Assembly: GCA_024516035.1 (NCBI GenBank)
Contig: CM044961.1
Span: forward strand, 34,014,953 to 34,078,952
DNA length: 64,000 nucleotides
Direction of reading: 5' to 3'
Source of the DNA: Bactericera cockerelli
Taxonomy: Eukaryota; Arthropoda; Insecta; Hemiptera; Triozidae
Position 1 is the first letter of the stretch; every line of letters begins with the position of its first letter. The position numbers and the translations under genes were made by a program. The notes beneath the pieces are model-generated. The model worked only from the letters and a program-made list of their open reading frames with translations, was not told the DNA's origin and made no database searches. Shown in pieces: positions 34,901-41,520 of the stretch.

Positions 34901-35045
34901 TTCATTTTAATGAGACATGAAGATTTTTTTGTTTGAAAATTGACTGATAACTTTGTCTTCTGTTTTGATTCACAGCAACCCAATTGTGCCGTGCGCAAGA
35001 TTGAAATCCGATTTTGACGCCATTCTAAACCAATTTCAAGAATAA
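18771..35045 (+). CDS. Secreted animal haem peroxidase, 12 coding exons
   Basis: Exons: 18771-18833, 19881-20304, 21114-21287, 21960-22129, 26111-26294, 27187-27390, 28679-28826, 30149-30308, 31744-31932, 33212-33416, 33853-33958, 34976-35045. All introns are GT-AG and the phases join without a break, giving 2097 nt and 698 residues, the usual size for insect peroxidases. An animal-type peroxidase uses haem and H2O2 to oxidise substrates. Visible signs are a signal peptide (1-21), a Tyr/Gly/Ser-rich stretch (about 45-82), distal His H210 in AHDVTLN, Arg R358 in WLRLHN, proximal His H448 in AFRGLHSL and [10 protein letters not shown]. The proximal motif is RGLH rather than the usual RxGH. Chorion/Pxt-like secreted peroxidase is the best guess; orthology was not tested. 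Confidence 0.95.
18900..19135 (+). repeat. Diverged repeat pair in intron 1
   Basis: Two related phrases (gacggacctatgtgcaaaat near 18919 and gacggacctgagtgcaaatt near 19072), both followed by aagtccctagcacttgccgt-like text. This is LINE-tail-like, origin not certain. Confidence 0.4.
19600..19791 (-). mobile_element. tRNA-headed SINE family C
   Basis: On the minus strand the head gtcccggtagctcagtggta and gggttcgaaacccagccggg closes as a full cloverleaf-like acceptor and T arm. It continues into the family body, ending with an (ATT)n tract. Other copies: 24636-24814 (-), 29928-30142 (+), 32987-33196 (+), 53626-53818 (-). Confidence 0.85.
19881..20304 (+). CDS. Peroxidase exon 2 (propeptide, Tyr-rich)
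   Basis: Starts after ...ttccag and ends GATG|gtaagc, phase 1. It encodes an acidic linker, a Tyr/Gly/Ser/Asn-rich low-complexity segment and the start of the peroxidase fold ([16 protein letters not shown]), the family's first recognisable motif. Confidence 0.93.
20433..20530 (-). mobile_element. Family F short interspersed repeat
   Basis: Minus-strand copy in intron 2 with the same body and terminal (ATG)n. Confidence 0.65.
20575..20800 (-). mobile_element. 5S-rRNA-derived SINE (family A)
   Basis: The minus strand shows the 5S-like head with gaaactaagcaacgtccaga and the family A body. Confidence 0.7.
20911..21075 (-). mobile_element. tRNA-Gly-headed SINE family E, 5'-truncated
   Basis: Carries the intact 3' body of the SINE (tcgtagccatgaaacatgag ... 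gaagtgacacaatacttccc). It lies about 40 bp upstream of exon 3. Confidence 0.75.
21114..21287 (+). CDS. Peroxidase exon 3 (distal histidine)
   Basis: Acceptor cccag|GTGTG, donor TCAG|gttggt, phase 1 to 1. It encodes [11 protein letters not shown] and [14 protein letters not shown]210 is the expected distal haem-pocket histidine. Confidence 0.95.
21307..21652 (+). mobile_element. Two tRNA-headed SINE family D copies
   Basis: Two heads (gttaacgcgctggtaatcca near 21321 and ggttaacgcgctaatctggt near 21453). The second is followed by the full body (ctgagggttaggtggtagaa) and an ATT tail. Other copies: 29727-29925, 32604-32870 and 63809-64000 (-). Confidence 0.7.
21754..21905 (+). mobile_element. 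Family K repeat
   Basis: Begins gatgttgtagccagcttggc and contains caactttatttcaaagttgg and cgtcctgaaccacat. Further copies are at 27705-27838 (+), 44760-44935 (-) and a fragment at 48535-48610 (-). Confidence 0.6.
21960..22129 (+). CDS. Peroxidase exon 4
   Basis: Acceptor ccccag|GGCCC, donor CCC|gtgagt, phase 1 to 0. It encodes KCCSDSG ... [24 protein letters not shown] and a run of cysteines (CC, C, C, C) typical of the disulfide-rich peroxidase N-terminal region. Confidence 0.95.
22440..22664 (-). mobile_element. 5S-rRNA-derived SINE (family A)
   Basis: The minus strand reads ggatcaccgaagttaagcaa for the 5S-like head; the body includes actcaggctgggtaaggtta and a tail near 22441. Confidence 0.85.
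22688..22930 (+). mobile_element. RTE-like LINE 3' tail with (AAAC)n and (GGTA)n
   Basis: Begins actagccgtttgcccgtgct and ends in gacaaacaaacaaacaaac followed by a taggtaggtagg tract. Similar in plan to 14894-15140. Confidence 0.5.
22976..23120 (+). mobile_element. tRNA-Thr-headed SINE family B
   Basis: Contains gttggtggttcaagtcccgg and a diverged body ending aatatgataac. Confidence 0.75.
23160..23485 (+). mobile_element. AT-rich MITE-like element (second copy)
   Basis: Same family as 275-615, opposite orientation; starts tagccgcgtttttcttttgg and ends near gaaagaaaaatacgtc. Confidence 0.55.
23885..24390. repeat. Inverted-repeat element built of TTCGGTGCG/TTCGGTGCC motifs
   Basis: The left side has agttcggtgcgaag and atgtatgaattcggtgccgc. 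The right side has the inverse forms gcaccgaattcatacatgac (twice) and cgcaccgaacccgtacat. A small internal tandem repeat of aggccatgcctagggtt lies at about 24102-24235. Probably a non-autonomous DNA element with repeated subterminal motifs. Confidence 0.55.
24636..24814 (-). mobile_element. tRNA-headed SINE family C, degraded
   Basis: Body and head of family C with several mutations in the T arm. Confidence 0.7.
25131..25325 (-). mobile_element. 5S-rRNA-derived SINE (family A)
   Basis: The minus strand gives ggatcaccgaagttaagtaa; the body and T-rich (A-tail) end lie near 25128. A second, partial 5S-like head lies just upstream at about 25035-25105. Confidence 0.8.
25840..26000 (+). mobile_element. 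Family L repeat
   Basis: An A-rich segment followed by gggtggggttattgcctgtg and caatctcttccacccaac. It lies about 110 bp before exon 5. Confidence 0.5.
26111..26294 (+). CDS. Peroxidase exon 5
   Basis: Acceptor cttcag|ATTGTA, donor GCCG|gtaagt, phase 0 to 1. It encodes [13 protein letters not shown] (the family's D-x-S-x-x-Y-G calcium-binding region) and [10 protein letters not shown]. Confidence 0.95.
26322..26463 (+). mobile_element. tRNA-Thr-headed SINE family B
   Basis: gagcttgatcgataaggggg ... ggtcggtggttcaagtcccg, with TGT in the anticodon position, and a body ending caaatatgataac. Confidence 0.8.
26500..26595 (-). mobile_element. tRNA-headed SINE family I
   Basis: On the minus strand cgacctccgtggctcagtga and gggttcgaatcccggccgg form a tRNA-like head. 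A second copy with a damaged T arm is at 49520-49680 (+). Confidence 0.65.
26633..26706 (-). mobile_element. tRNA-like head of a family C-type SINE
   Basis: The minus strand gives agtcccgatagctcagtttt and gggttcgaaacccaaccgg. Only the head is present. Confidence 0.55.
26746..27172. repeat. About 24-bp minisatellite directly before exon 6
   Basis: Roughly 18 units of the type attgctgatccactctataa with alternating forms (gatcctcgc / gatccactc). The array ends about 14 bases before the exon 6 acceptor, so it makes up the end of intron 5. Confidence 0.85.
27187..27390 (+). CDS. Peroxidase exon 6
   Basis: Acceptor ccccag|GTGACG, donor ATAG|gtgggt, phase 1 to 1. It encodes [36 protein letters not shown] and [10 protein letters not shown], all at the expected places in the family. 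R358 is the presumed catalytic arginine. Confidence 0.96.
27420..27612 (+). mobile_element. Chimeric SINE: tRNA-like head on a family A body
   Basis: A tRNA-like B box (gagttcgattcccggttgca) at about 27465-27484 is followed by the family A body (ccaggctgggtgaggttaat, ggagggtaaaacccccgtcc), which elsewhere follows a 5S-like head. Confidence 0.65.
27705..28235 (+). mobile_element. Family K repeat split by an AT-rich insert
   Basis: The family K 5' part runs 27705-27830. AT-rich sequence from about 27835 to 28195 interrupts it. The family K 3' part (ggacttgggactttttcttt) resumes at 28201. Confidence 0.5.
28679..28826 (+). CDS. Peroxidase exon 7 (proximal histidine)
   Basis: Acceptor caacag|GACCAG, donor ATAAA|gtgagt, phase 1 to 2. 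It encodes [21 protein letters not shown]448 is the proximal haem ligand by position, 238 residues after the distal histidine, close to the family spacing. The glycine sits one place earlier than in the usual R-x-G-H. Confidence 0.95.
28918..28947. repeat. Poly(T) tract in intron 7
   Basis: A T-run of about 29 bases, possibly the A-tail of an unrecognised minus-strand retroelement. Confidence 0.6.
29727..29925 (+). mobile_element. tRNA-headed SINE family D
   Basis: taacgcgctagtctggtaat head and ggttcaaatcccacccagtg B box, followed by the family body. Confidence 0.75.
29928..30142 (+). mobile_element. tRNA-headed SINE family C, abutting exon 8
   Basis: A complete copy from gtcccggtacctcagtggta to the (ATT)n tail. 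The tail ends about six bases before the exon 8 splice acceptor. Confidence 0.85.
30149..30308 (+). CDS. Peroxidase exon 8
   Basis: Acceptor cttttcag|ATTGG, donor GAACAG|gtgagg, phase 2 to 0. It encodes the segment up to [19 protein letters not shown], the region before the family's helix with D-I-Q-R-G-R-D. Confidence 0.93.
30330..30605 (+). mobile_element. AT-rich MITE-like element (third copy, diverged)
   Basis: Same order of phrases as 23160-23485 (ttcttttggatt, tttcggtacttttaaagata) with internal deletions. Confidence 0.5.
30604..31440. repeat. Three tandem composite units in intron 8
   Basis: Units starting near 30604, 30937 and 31291, each beginning tacttccgcaaaatttctaa. They run through a hairpin (tccgatttctgatattagaa) and ggatactttagacaagtacc. 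The first two also contain a family F repeat (30769-30930, 31079-31290), so the F insertion predates the duplication. Confidence 0.7.
31449..31670 (-). mobile_element. Family L repeat
   Basis: The minus strand gives the tail gggcggggttattgcttgtg-like text and a long AT-rich body. Confidence 0.5.
31744..31932 (+). CDS. Peroxidase exon 9
   Basis: Acceptor gttccag|ATCACC, donor GGGGAT|gtgagt, phase 0 to 0. It encodes [19 protein letters not shown] and [11 protein letters not shown], the most conserved stretch of the family. Its last 21 bases and the donor are part of a 31-bp tandem array. Confidence 0.96.
31912..32066 (+). repeat. 31-bp tandem array (x5) copying the exon 9 splice donor
   Basis: Five exact-looking units start at 31912, 31943, 31974, 32005 and 32036. 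Each unit contains the last exon bases (ttcagggggat) and the donor gtgagt. Only the first donor keeps the frame open: beyond it an in-frame TGA occurs at 31945-31947. Confidence 0.95.
32604..32870 (+). mobile_element. tRNA-headed SINE family D
   Basis: ggttaacgcgctagtcaggt head, the family body (ctgagggttaggtggtagaa), and a short interruption near 32785-32825. Confidence 0.7.
32987..33196 (+). mobile_element. tRNA-headed SINE family C, close to exon 10
   Basis: A full copy from gtcccggtagctcagtggta to an (ATT)n tail, ending about 16 bases before the exon 10 acceptor. Confidence 0.85.
33212..33416 (+). CDS. Peroxidase exon 10
   Basis: Acceptor ctattccag|CAAATC, donor CACCAG|gtgggt, phase 0 to 1. 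It encodes [18 protein letters not shown] and [19 protein letters not shown], matching the family's V-D-D-I-D-L-x-x-G-G region. Confidence 0.96.
33417..33852. other. Peroxidase intron 10
   Basis: AT-rich. It contains one copy of the hairpin-forming repeat (atttctaatattagaaatca near 33700) and T-runs; nothing else recognised. Confidence 0.6.
33853..33958 (+). CDS. Peroxidase exon 11
   Basis: Acceptor cttccag|CTCAAC, donor TCAGAG|gtaact, phase 1 to 2. It encodes [19 protein letters not shown] and [12 protein letters not shown], the family's C-terminal helix. Confidence 0.93.
33959..34975. other. Peroxidase intron 11
   Basis: About 1 kb, AT-rich. It holds a family L-type tail at about 34540-34645 and otherwise nothing I can identify. 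Confidence 0.55.
34976..35045 (+). CDS. Peroxidase exon 12 and stop
   Basis: Acceptor ttcacag|CAACCC, phase 2. It encodes [20 protein letters not shown] and a TAA stop at 35043-35045. The stop lies inside an AATAAA hexamer (35041-35046). Confidence 0.93.
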
Positions 35046-35329
35046 AGACTCAAAATAACAGACTACCAACGGCACCGGTGGTTCTGTTCGAATTTGGGTA
35101 TTACTTGGTCATGAAACACCTACAAATTGCATACGTGAATGAGTCCCAGTTCGTCATTTCACTCTCGAATCCCCGATTATCGCTTTTAAACGTCGAAACA
35201 GCACGAACGACAGGTGTAAGACCTAGTTAAAGTGCTTCAAGAGAAAAAAAAAAACGTCGAAATTCGTTCAAATAACCTACCAATCAGAGTGCGTTTGTTG
35301 TCTAGCCAAATAACCCAATCAGAGTGCAG

Positions 35330-35468
35330 TTGGCAGAAAAATTGGACAGAAATATCGCACTAATGGACAGAAATATCGCACGACTGGACTGAAATATCGC
35401 ACTGATGGACAGAAATATTGCACTCATTGACAGAAATATCGCACTAATAGACTGAAATATTGCACCTA
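35330..35468. repeat. 22-bp tandem repeat downstream of the peroxidase stop
   Basis: About six units of the form tggacagaaatatcgcacta with small variations, about 300 bp after the stop codon. May be in the 3' UTR if a distal poly(A) site near 35780 (taaataaataacg then an A-run) is used. Confidence 0.8.
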
Positions 35469-35993
35469 CTCTGTGTTTTAATGTAGTAATTTGTGTACAT
35501 ATTTTAGACATTCAAAACAAACAAAATTCATAGTATTTTAAACAACACTACACATTACACACACACAGGACATGGAAGGAGCCCAGAATATTTCTTCTGG
35601 GTGTCTAGACTGTCTAGTGGGGTTAATACCCCCATCAATCCTTCCACCACCATGACACAACCATTATTGACACGGAAAGTAAGACGTATTGTATTTTAAC
35701 AAATGGCATTCATAGACATATTTAGGTTGTTAAATGTTTAATTCTTTGTGATGTTCATTGTTGAAAAAATGTGAGTACCTAAATAAATAACGAAAAAAAA
35801 AAAAAATATTGTCACGGAAGTTTTAGGAAGGGCAAAGAATAGTTCTTATACTTTATTTCTGGGGACTTTTCTTAAATATGTAAATAAAAAATTCTATGAT
35901 CTGGGTCCTTTATTGCACCCCATTTCTCTCACTTTTCACTTTCAAATACGTCTGCTGCCAATATAATCAGTCATAATATTTATTTATTTAAAA

Positions 35994-36123
35994 AGTTATC
36001 ATATTAAATTTGTCTTAATCACTTTCTTGATGTAAAGGCTACTAAAACTTTTAACTAAATCTTTGCTGAACTTGAGACTTGAGCCACTGACCTCCAGATT
36101 ATCGATCTAGCCACTGAGGTCGG
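35994..36123 (-). mobile_element. tRNA-Thr-headed SINE family B, degraded
   Basis: Family B order from aagttatcatatt to ctgaggtcgg, with several mutations and a weak B box. Confidence 0.6.
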
Positions 36124-36573
36124 TTATTATATTTATTATTAATTATGTAGTAGATATAAACTTTTTTAATATCTTGTTCCTAATTATTTTTCCCACATTT
36201 AATGTTCATAAAATATTACTATCTGGCACTGATTAAAGCTTAACAAAGTGATACACAATTAAATAAAAACCTTTGTTGATAATTAATCGATGTACAATTT
36301 GTAGGCTTGTTTTTTTCAGTTGTTTTTTTTCTCAGCAGCGTTATCATCTCCAAAAAAAGTATAATGTTACATGTTTTACTAGCCCGTACTCTGTAACGGG
36401 AATAAAAGGTATGACCATGCAGATCAGTACAGTAGTAAATCCTTTTCTTTTTTGATTACCTAAAACTTCAAGTATTTAGAACTAAACATACAAAAACATT
36501 TCCTATTCAAAAATCTTTGACTAGGGTTCGCTATACAGGAAGAAGACCAGGTGTCTCGCTAGAGGACTATGAA

Positions 36574-37050
36574 GCTCACGAATAGCTCAGTGGTTAATCA
36601 CTTGCTTGCCAGATACTGGGTTCGATCCCCCGCGCCGACAAAAATTTGCATTCAAAATTTGATTACAGTTGTTTGTAAGGGATACTTTCCGGTGCGCTCG
36701 TGTTCATCCAGCACCTAAATGGGAAGTATTGTGTCACTTATTTATTTATTTTATTTATTTACATTTTATTAATTGGTCATATTATATACAACACAAATAA
36801 TTACAAATTAATATTCAATAGAAGAAGAAAAAAATAAAGAAAAAATAAATAAATAGATACATAATATATTTCCTAACTAAAGGGCGGGGTTATTTATTGC
36901 CTTTGGCAATCTCTTCCACCCAACACTTCTCGCCCATCAGAGGGGAGGCACACTATGGGATGGGGAGGCTACAACACAGACCACAAGCGTCTACAGTAGC
37001 TCCTGTTTCATAGCTACGAAAAAAAGTGAAACACTCATCTTTAAATAAAT
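36574..37050 (+). mobile_element. tRNA-Gly-headed SINE family E with a family L insert
   Basis: Head tagctcagtggttaatcact and B box gggttcgatcccccgcg. The body is interrupted at about 36738-36918 by a family L repeat, then resumes cacttctcgcccatcagagg and ends in an A-rich tail. gtgtcactt is present on both sides of the insert as a probable target duplication. Confidence 0.75.
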
Positions 37051-37892
37051 AAAAAAAGACTAGCCAACCCTAACAAGTAAGGCCAGCTTGCAGTTAGTTC
37101 CCCAAGGGTTCAATGGCTTTAAACTTCTAGCACATAATATATGTTATACACGATCCCTAGTGCCAAGGAAATATGGGTTTTTTGTCTGGGGGACCGCGTG
37201 TTGCACATACCTATGCTAGACAGTGATTTTGAGGAAAATACCCTTGGTCCCCAGGGCAAGTTTCATAAAAATGGCTTGGTAGGCAAAGGGTTAAGGAATT
37301 TCGTTATGCTAAGCTACCCATTAAAGTTGAGACACAAAGAAACTGTCTGCGTACATAGGTACAATAGAAATTGAATAGCCAGTGTCAATGTCTTGTTTAA
37401 TACACTGATATGAATATGAAAAGTTCGATATATTTAATGGTCCCATTTATAATCAGTCAAGCAGCCAAAAAGGTACCCCGCCACTAGATTTTTCCTGAAT
37501 AAGGTACAATGTACATTGTACTTTCTAATTTAATTTTTGTTTATAAATAAAACATAATTTTCAATATGTTTTATTTATAAATATGTAAGTTTACTTTCAT
37601 TAAATTATATGTATGTTTTCTCAAAAAAAACAATTTACTTTCATAAGTATTCAAAAATTTCCAAATACATATTTTAAATGTATAAAAATGTGTTGACTGT
37701 ATTAGAGACTTGAAACAATAAAATTAAAGTAGGTATCTATCGAAAAAAATCCCTGCAGGCCAGTGAATAACTTTTAATTTTATCAATGAACTATTGTACA
37801 TTATAAATCACGAAAATAAAAATCCACATCTAAATTCGCTGTCTGCTCTCAAAATTTTAGTAAAAAAAATAAAAGTTATAACTTTCATGCTA

Positions 37893-38018
37893 ATCACTTT
37901 CGCGATACCACAACTACTCAAACTAGCTTTACTAAATCTACGCTGAAACCGGGACTTGAACCACCGACCTCCAGGTTACAAGTCCCCCGCCTTATCGATC
38001 AAGCTACTGAGGTCGGTA
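37893..38018 (-). mobile_element. tRNA-Thr-headed SINE family B
   Basis: The minus strand reads gacctcagtagcttgatcga with TGT in the anticodon position and ggtggttcaagtcccggttt. Confidence 0.8.
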
Positions 38019-38162
38019 AAAAATAAGCAAAACACAAAGTCCTGAAGATTGTGCATATTCTACGTAGCATATCGCGGATTTGGTTTAATTGGACGAAATT
38101 ACGGCTTATTTGGCCAAAAAAATGTTTCATTGACGTAACGAATGGTTCATTGAACGAAAAAA

Positions 38163-38310
38163 ACGTTATCATATTTTTGTGTTAATCACTTTCGCGATAC
38201 CACAACTACTCAAACTCGCTTCACAAAATTTATGCTGAAACCGGGACTTGAACCACCGACCTCCAGGTTATAAGTCCGCCGCCTTACTGATCAAGCTACT
38301 GAGGTCGGTT
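38163..38310 (-). mobile_element. tRNA-Thr-headed SINE family B
   Basis: Second copy within the 919-bp repeat; ggtggttcaagtcccggttt is intact. Confidence 0.8.
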
Positions 38311-38323
38311 TAACGAAACAAAT

Positions 38324-38370
<47 letters not shown>

Positions 38371-38473
38371 GTTTACGAGTTAAGCCCATTTTTACTACAA
38401 AATCAAAAAATACAAAAAATACTAAAAAAATACAAAAAAATACAAAAAACAATAATATTACACTTATGACTAG

Positions 38474-38478
<5 letters not shown>

Positions 38479-38511
<33 letters not shown>
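38479..38511. repeat. Homopolymer A tract in the LINE 3' region
   Basis: About 31 As on the plus strand, a T-run in the LINE transcript, lying between the ORF2 stop and the poly(A) tail. Confidence 0.7.
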
Positions 38512-38512
<1 letters not shown>

Positions 38513-38563
38513 ACTTATGACTATATAGCCTATAAAAACACTTATCACTAGCTTATAAACTAC

Positions 38564-40006
38564 CTATCTAAAATCTAAATAGCTCATAAGTTGTGCCATA
38601 GAGCAGGTTAAGAGATCAAGGTCTGCACCGGCATCATTCCCCATGGTCTGCATTCTCTGGATGGGCGAGAATTCACCCACATTGGTGCGGGTTTTTTTTA
38701 ATCTAAAAGGAAGGTGCGAGCGGGTGTTTCTACAGTTAACCCGGAAGTTCAATTGAGCGAGTAGTTCGGGAGAGTTCATATTATTATTTAAAAGCTTAAA
38801 AAGAAATATTATATCTTGCATTTCTCTTCTTTGTTGGAGGGTTTTCATGTTGTTGGAAGTTATTATTTCATCGTAGTTATGTTCTTTAATAGTTATTTTT
38901 TGTTTGTATGCAAGTAGGCGGAGAAATTTTCTTTGAACGGCTTCAATTGATTTTATATGTACCTGATACTGGGGAGACCACACAACCGAGCAATACTCAA
39001 GATGGGATCTAACATATGAATAATAAAGGATTTTTAGAACATTTGTACATGTAAAATCTTGAGTATGCCGGTATATGAACCCCAGCATTCGGTATGCTTT
39101 GTTTGTTATGTTATTATAATGCAAGTTGAATTTTAGATTGGGTTCCATAATAACACCTAAATCTTTAATATGATGAACTCTCTCGAGCTCAATGTTGTTA
39201 ATGAAATATTGATTCTGAACTGGGAATTTCTTTGTACAATAGCTCATCACCTTACACTTAGATATGTTCAGATCCATGAGGTTATTTTGACACCACTGAT
39301 GCAGACGCCGCAAAACTTCCTGAAGTACTTCAGCGTCCCCCGGCCCTCTGATCCGCGTGGCAATTTTTAGATCGTCAGCAAACAGCCAAGCTTCAACACC
39401 AGGCAACAAGATGGAAGTAATATCGTTGACAAAGCATAAAAATAATATACCAGAAAGATGCCCACCCTGTATACAACCTGAGCTCACCCTAATTTCCTCA
39501 GAGTAGACAGCGTTAGGAGTTCCAGTATGATGAACAATGTTGTCCACAGGTAGGACATCTCTCTGGCTATCACTGATGTTGAGCTTGACAATCTGCCTAC
39601 GATCAATGTGGAAACTCTCCAGCCAGTCCAGTAATTTACCGCATATACCAATGGCTTTTAATTTAGATATTAAAATGTTATGATTGATTTTGTCAAAACA
39701 TTTTGAGAAGTCTGTATACACACAATCGACCTGTTCCCTTTCCTCAATTGCAGATGATACGTATTGAGAAAAGGAAACAAGATTGGTGGCGGTTGATTTT
39801 TTCATAATAAAGCCATGTTGGTTTTCTATTATAATGGTAGATAGTAAAGGATATAATTGGCGAGATATTAAATGCTCAAATAACTTAGGTATTATGGACG
39901 ATATACAGACTGGGCGATAGTTTTTTATATTTTTCTTGTCCTCTGATTTGTATATAGGACATATGTATGAGAGTTTCCATCTGTCAGGAAAAAACGCCAG
40001 AATCAA
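38564..40006 (-). CDS. LINE ORF2, reverse transcriptase part
   Basis: Target-primed reverse transcription enzyme. Visible: NYRPVCISSIIPKLFEHLIS (the LINE RT start), NQHGFIMKKSTATNLVSF, CVYTDFSKCFDKINH with catalytic Asp, SGCIQGGHLSGILFLCFVND, FADD at 209-212, and the C-terminal thumb/CRE region ending PFRL. The usual VPQG is CIQG here and there is an approximately 25-residue extension before it. The first few residues belong to another frame: the real frame joins the endonuclease reading at FPDRW after one extra T near 39995. Confidence 0.92.
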   Translation of the reverse strand: MILAFFPDRWKLSYICPIYKSEDKKNIKNYRPVCISSIIPKLFEHLISRQLYPLLSTIIIENQHGFIMKKSTATNLVSFSQYVSSAIEEREQVDCVYTDFSKCFDKINHNILISKLKAIGICGKLLDWLESFHIDRRQIVKLNISDSQRDVLPVDNIVHHTGTPNAVYSEEIRVSSGCIQGGHLSGILFLCFVNDITSILLPGVEAWLFADDLKIATRIRGPGDAEVLQEVLRRLHQWCQNNLMDLNISKCKVMSYCTKKFPVQNQYFINNIELERVHHIKDLGVIMEPNLKFNLHYNNITNKAYRMLGFIYRHTQDFTCTNVLKILYYSYVRSHLEYCSVVWSPQYQVHIKSIEAVQRKFLRLLAYKQKITIKEHNYDEIITSNNMKTLQQRREMQDIIFLFKLLNNNMNSPELLAQLNFRVNCRNTRSHLPFRLKKTRTNVGEFSPIQRMQTMGNDAGADLDLLTCSMAQLMSYLDFR

Positions 40007-41520
40007 TGGATCTCTGAAAAATATGGGTTAGAGGACCGTAGAGCGCGTCAGCACAAGACCTAAATAATACGGGAGAGATCTCGTCAGGACCCCTACATGC
40101 TGCTTTGGGAAGTTTGGATAACATCTGGAATGTATCGAATTCTCTTATTTTTAATTTATTAATGTGTAAATGAGTACTGTAATCTAAATCTATTTTCGGA
40201 GTAGTTGAAGTTGAATAATTATGCACAAAATTTTTTGCAAATAAGTTAGCAATGGTTTTGGCATTTTCGGATTTCATATTTTCTAGATACATAATGGATG
40301 GAATGCTAGAGTCGTTATTTTTTTTCGATACAAAATTCCAGAGTTTTTTAGGATCTGAGGATAGGTCATTTTCAATTCCTTTGATGTAAGCTTTGTAGTC
40401 CCTTGACGAGATCTCCCTACATTTTGCTCTTAAAAATGAAAATTCGGAGTACAGGCGAGGACAGCCAAGAGTTTTGTATCTGAGATGGGTTTTCTTTTTT
40501 TCCAATATAAGATTTTTCAATTCTTGACTAAACCATGCTGGGAACTTTGGTGGCACAATTTCTTTCTGAGGAACAAAGATTTCAATACCTCCATTTAGTA
40601 TAGTGTAAAATTCGTCAACCAAAATTCCCAGGTCTGAGTCAATGTTGAAAACATCTTTGTCTCGATACTGTTGATTTAAAAAAGTTGTTAATTTACAGTA
40701 GTCTATAGATTTAGATGCATAGTCTCTTATTAAGTACTTATCACTGTGCGTATTCCTATTACGAACTTTAGTGCAGTTGTTCGTAGTTTGGACTTTGATA
40801 ACCAGTGGCGGGTGGTGAGTGTCCACTTTGATAATAATATCATTACTACTTTCAACTTTAATAGTGTCGGGAACATTGGAAAAAACTAAATCTAGTAGCG
40901 TGTTATTTGCATTGAAAACATAATTCAACTGGAAAAGAGCATGAAATAGCATTGCAGATATTAAGATTTCAGTCCCTACATTATTACTAGTAAGAGTAGG
41001 GTTACAAGTTGTGGGGTTCCACATGACATTATTTGCTAAATTATAATCTCCAGTCATAATAAATGTTGATTTTGGAAATCTGGAAATGAGGTCATCCAGT
41101 ATGTATGTATATGACAGATATAAGCTACTGTCACTAGAAGGAGGAATGTATACAGTGCTCAAAATGAACTTTTTACGTTTAATTGTAAATTTTACACACA
41201 AGAACTCAAGACCATTACACTCAACTTGCACTTCCGAAGCTCTAATCTGTTTATCCAGAGCAATCATGACGCCCCCGCCTCTTGATACATCAGATCTATT
41301 TCTGTCCATTCGGTATACTTCAAAGTTGTATAATCCTAATTCTGATGTCTTTATTGAGTCTATAAGCCATGTTTCTGTGAAGACTATAATTTTAAAATCA
41401 CAAAGGGGGATTATTTTTTCTAAGGTGCTCAGTTTTGACCTGAGCCCCCTAACATTCTGATAGTAGATAGTTAGGGCGTCATCATTGCTAGTCTTAGGGC
41501 CATCAACCAGTACTATATAA
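39984..41520 (-). CDS. LINE ORF2, endonuclease part
   Basis: APE-type endonuclease that nicks the target. The first in-frame ATG is at 41309, but clear endonuclease sequence lies upstream in the same frame: IYYQNVRGLRSKLSTLEKI and FTETWL. The frame is open up to the ORF1 stop without an ATG. Other motifs: RGGGVMIAL, VYIPPSS, MTGDYN, LLDLVFSN and DTHHPPL (the catalytic His position). It ends out of frame at SGVFS*, one base away from the RT frame. Confidence 0.9.

Larger units (their letters stand above)
37408..38326. repeat. 919-bp direct repeat, left copy, next to the LINE poly(A) end
   Basis: Matches 43743-44661 with a constant offset of 6335 and no difference that I can see. It contains two minus-strand family B SINEs at 37893-38018 and 38163-38310. 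Confidence 0.92.

Noticed and set aside
35302..35511. Small repetitive protein (SAIFLSI repeats)
   Set aside because: It simply translates the 22-bp tandem repeat; no start context or splice support.
38291..38548. Phe- or Lys-rich open frames
   Set aside because: Translations of homopolymer T and A runs in the LINE 3' region.
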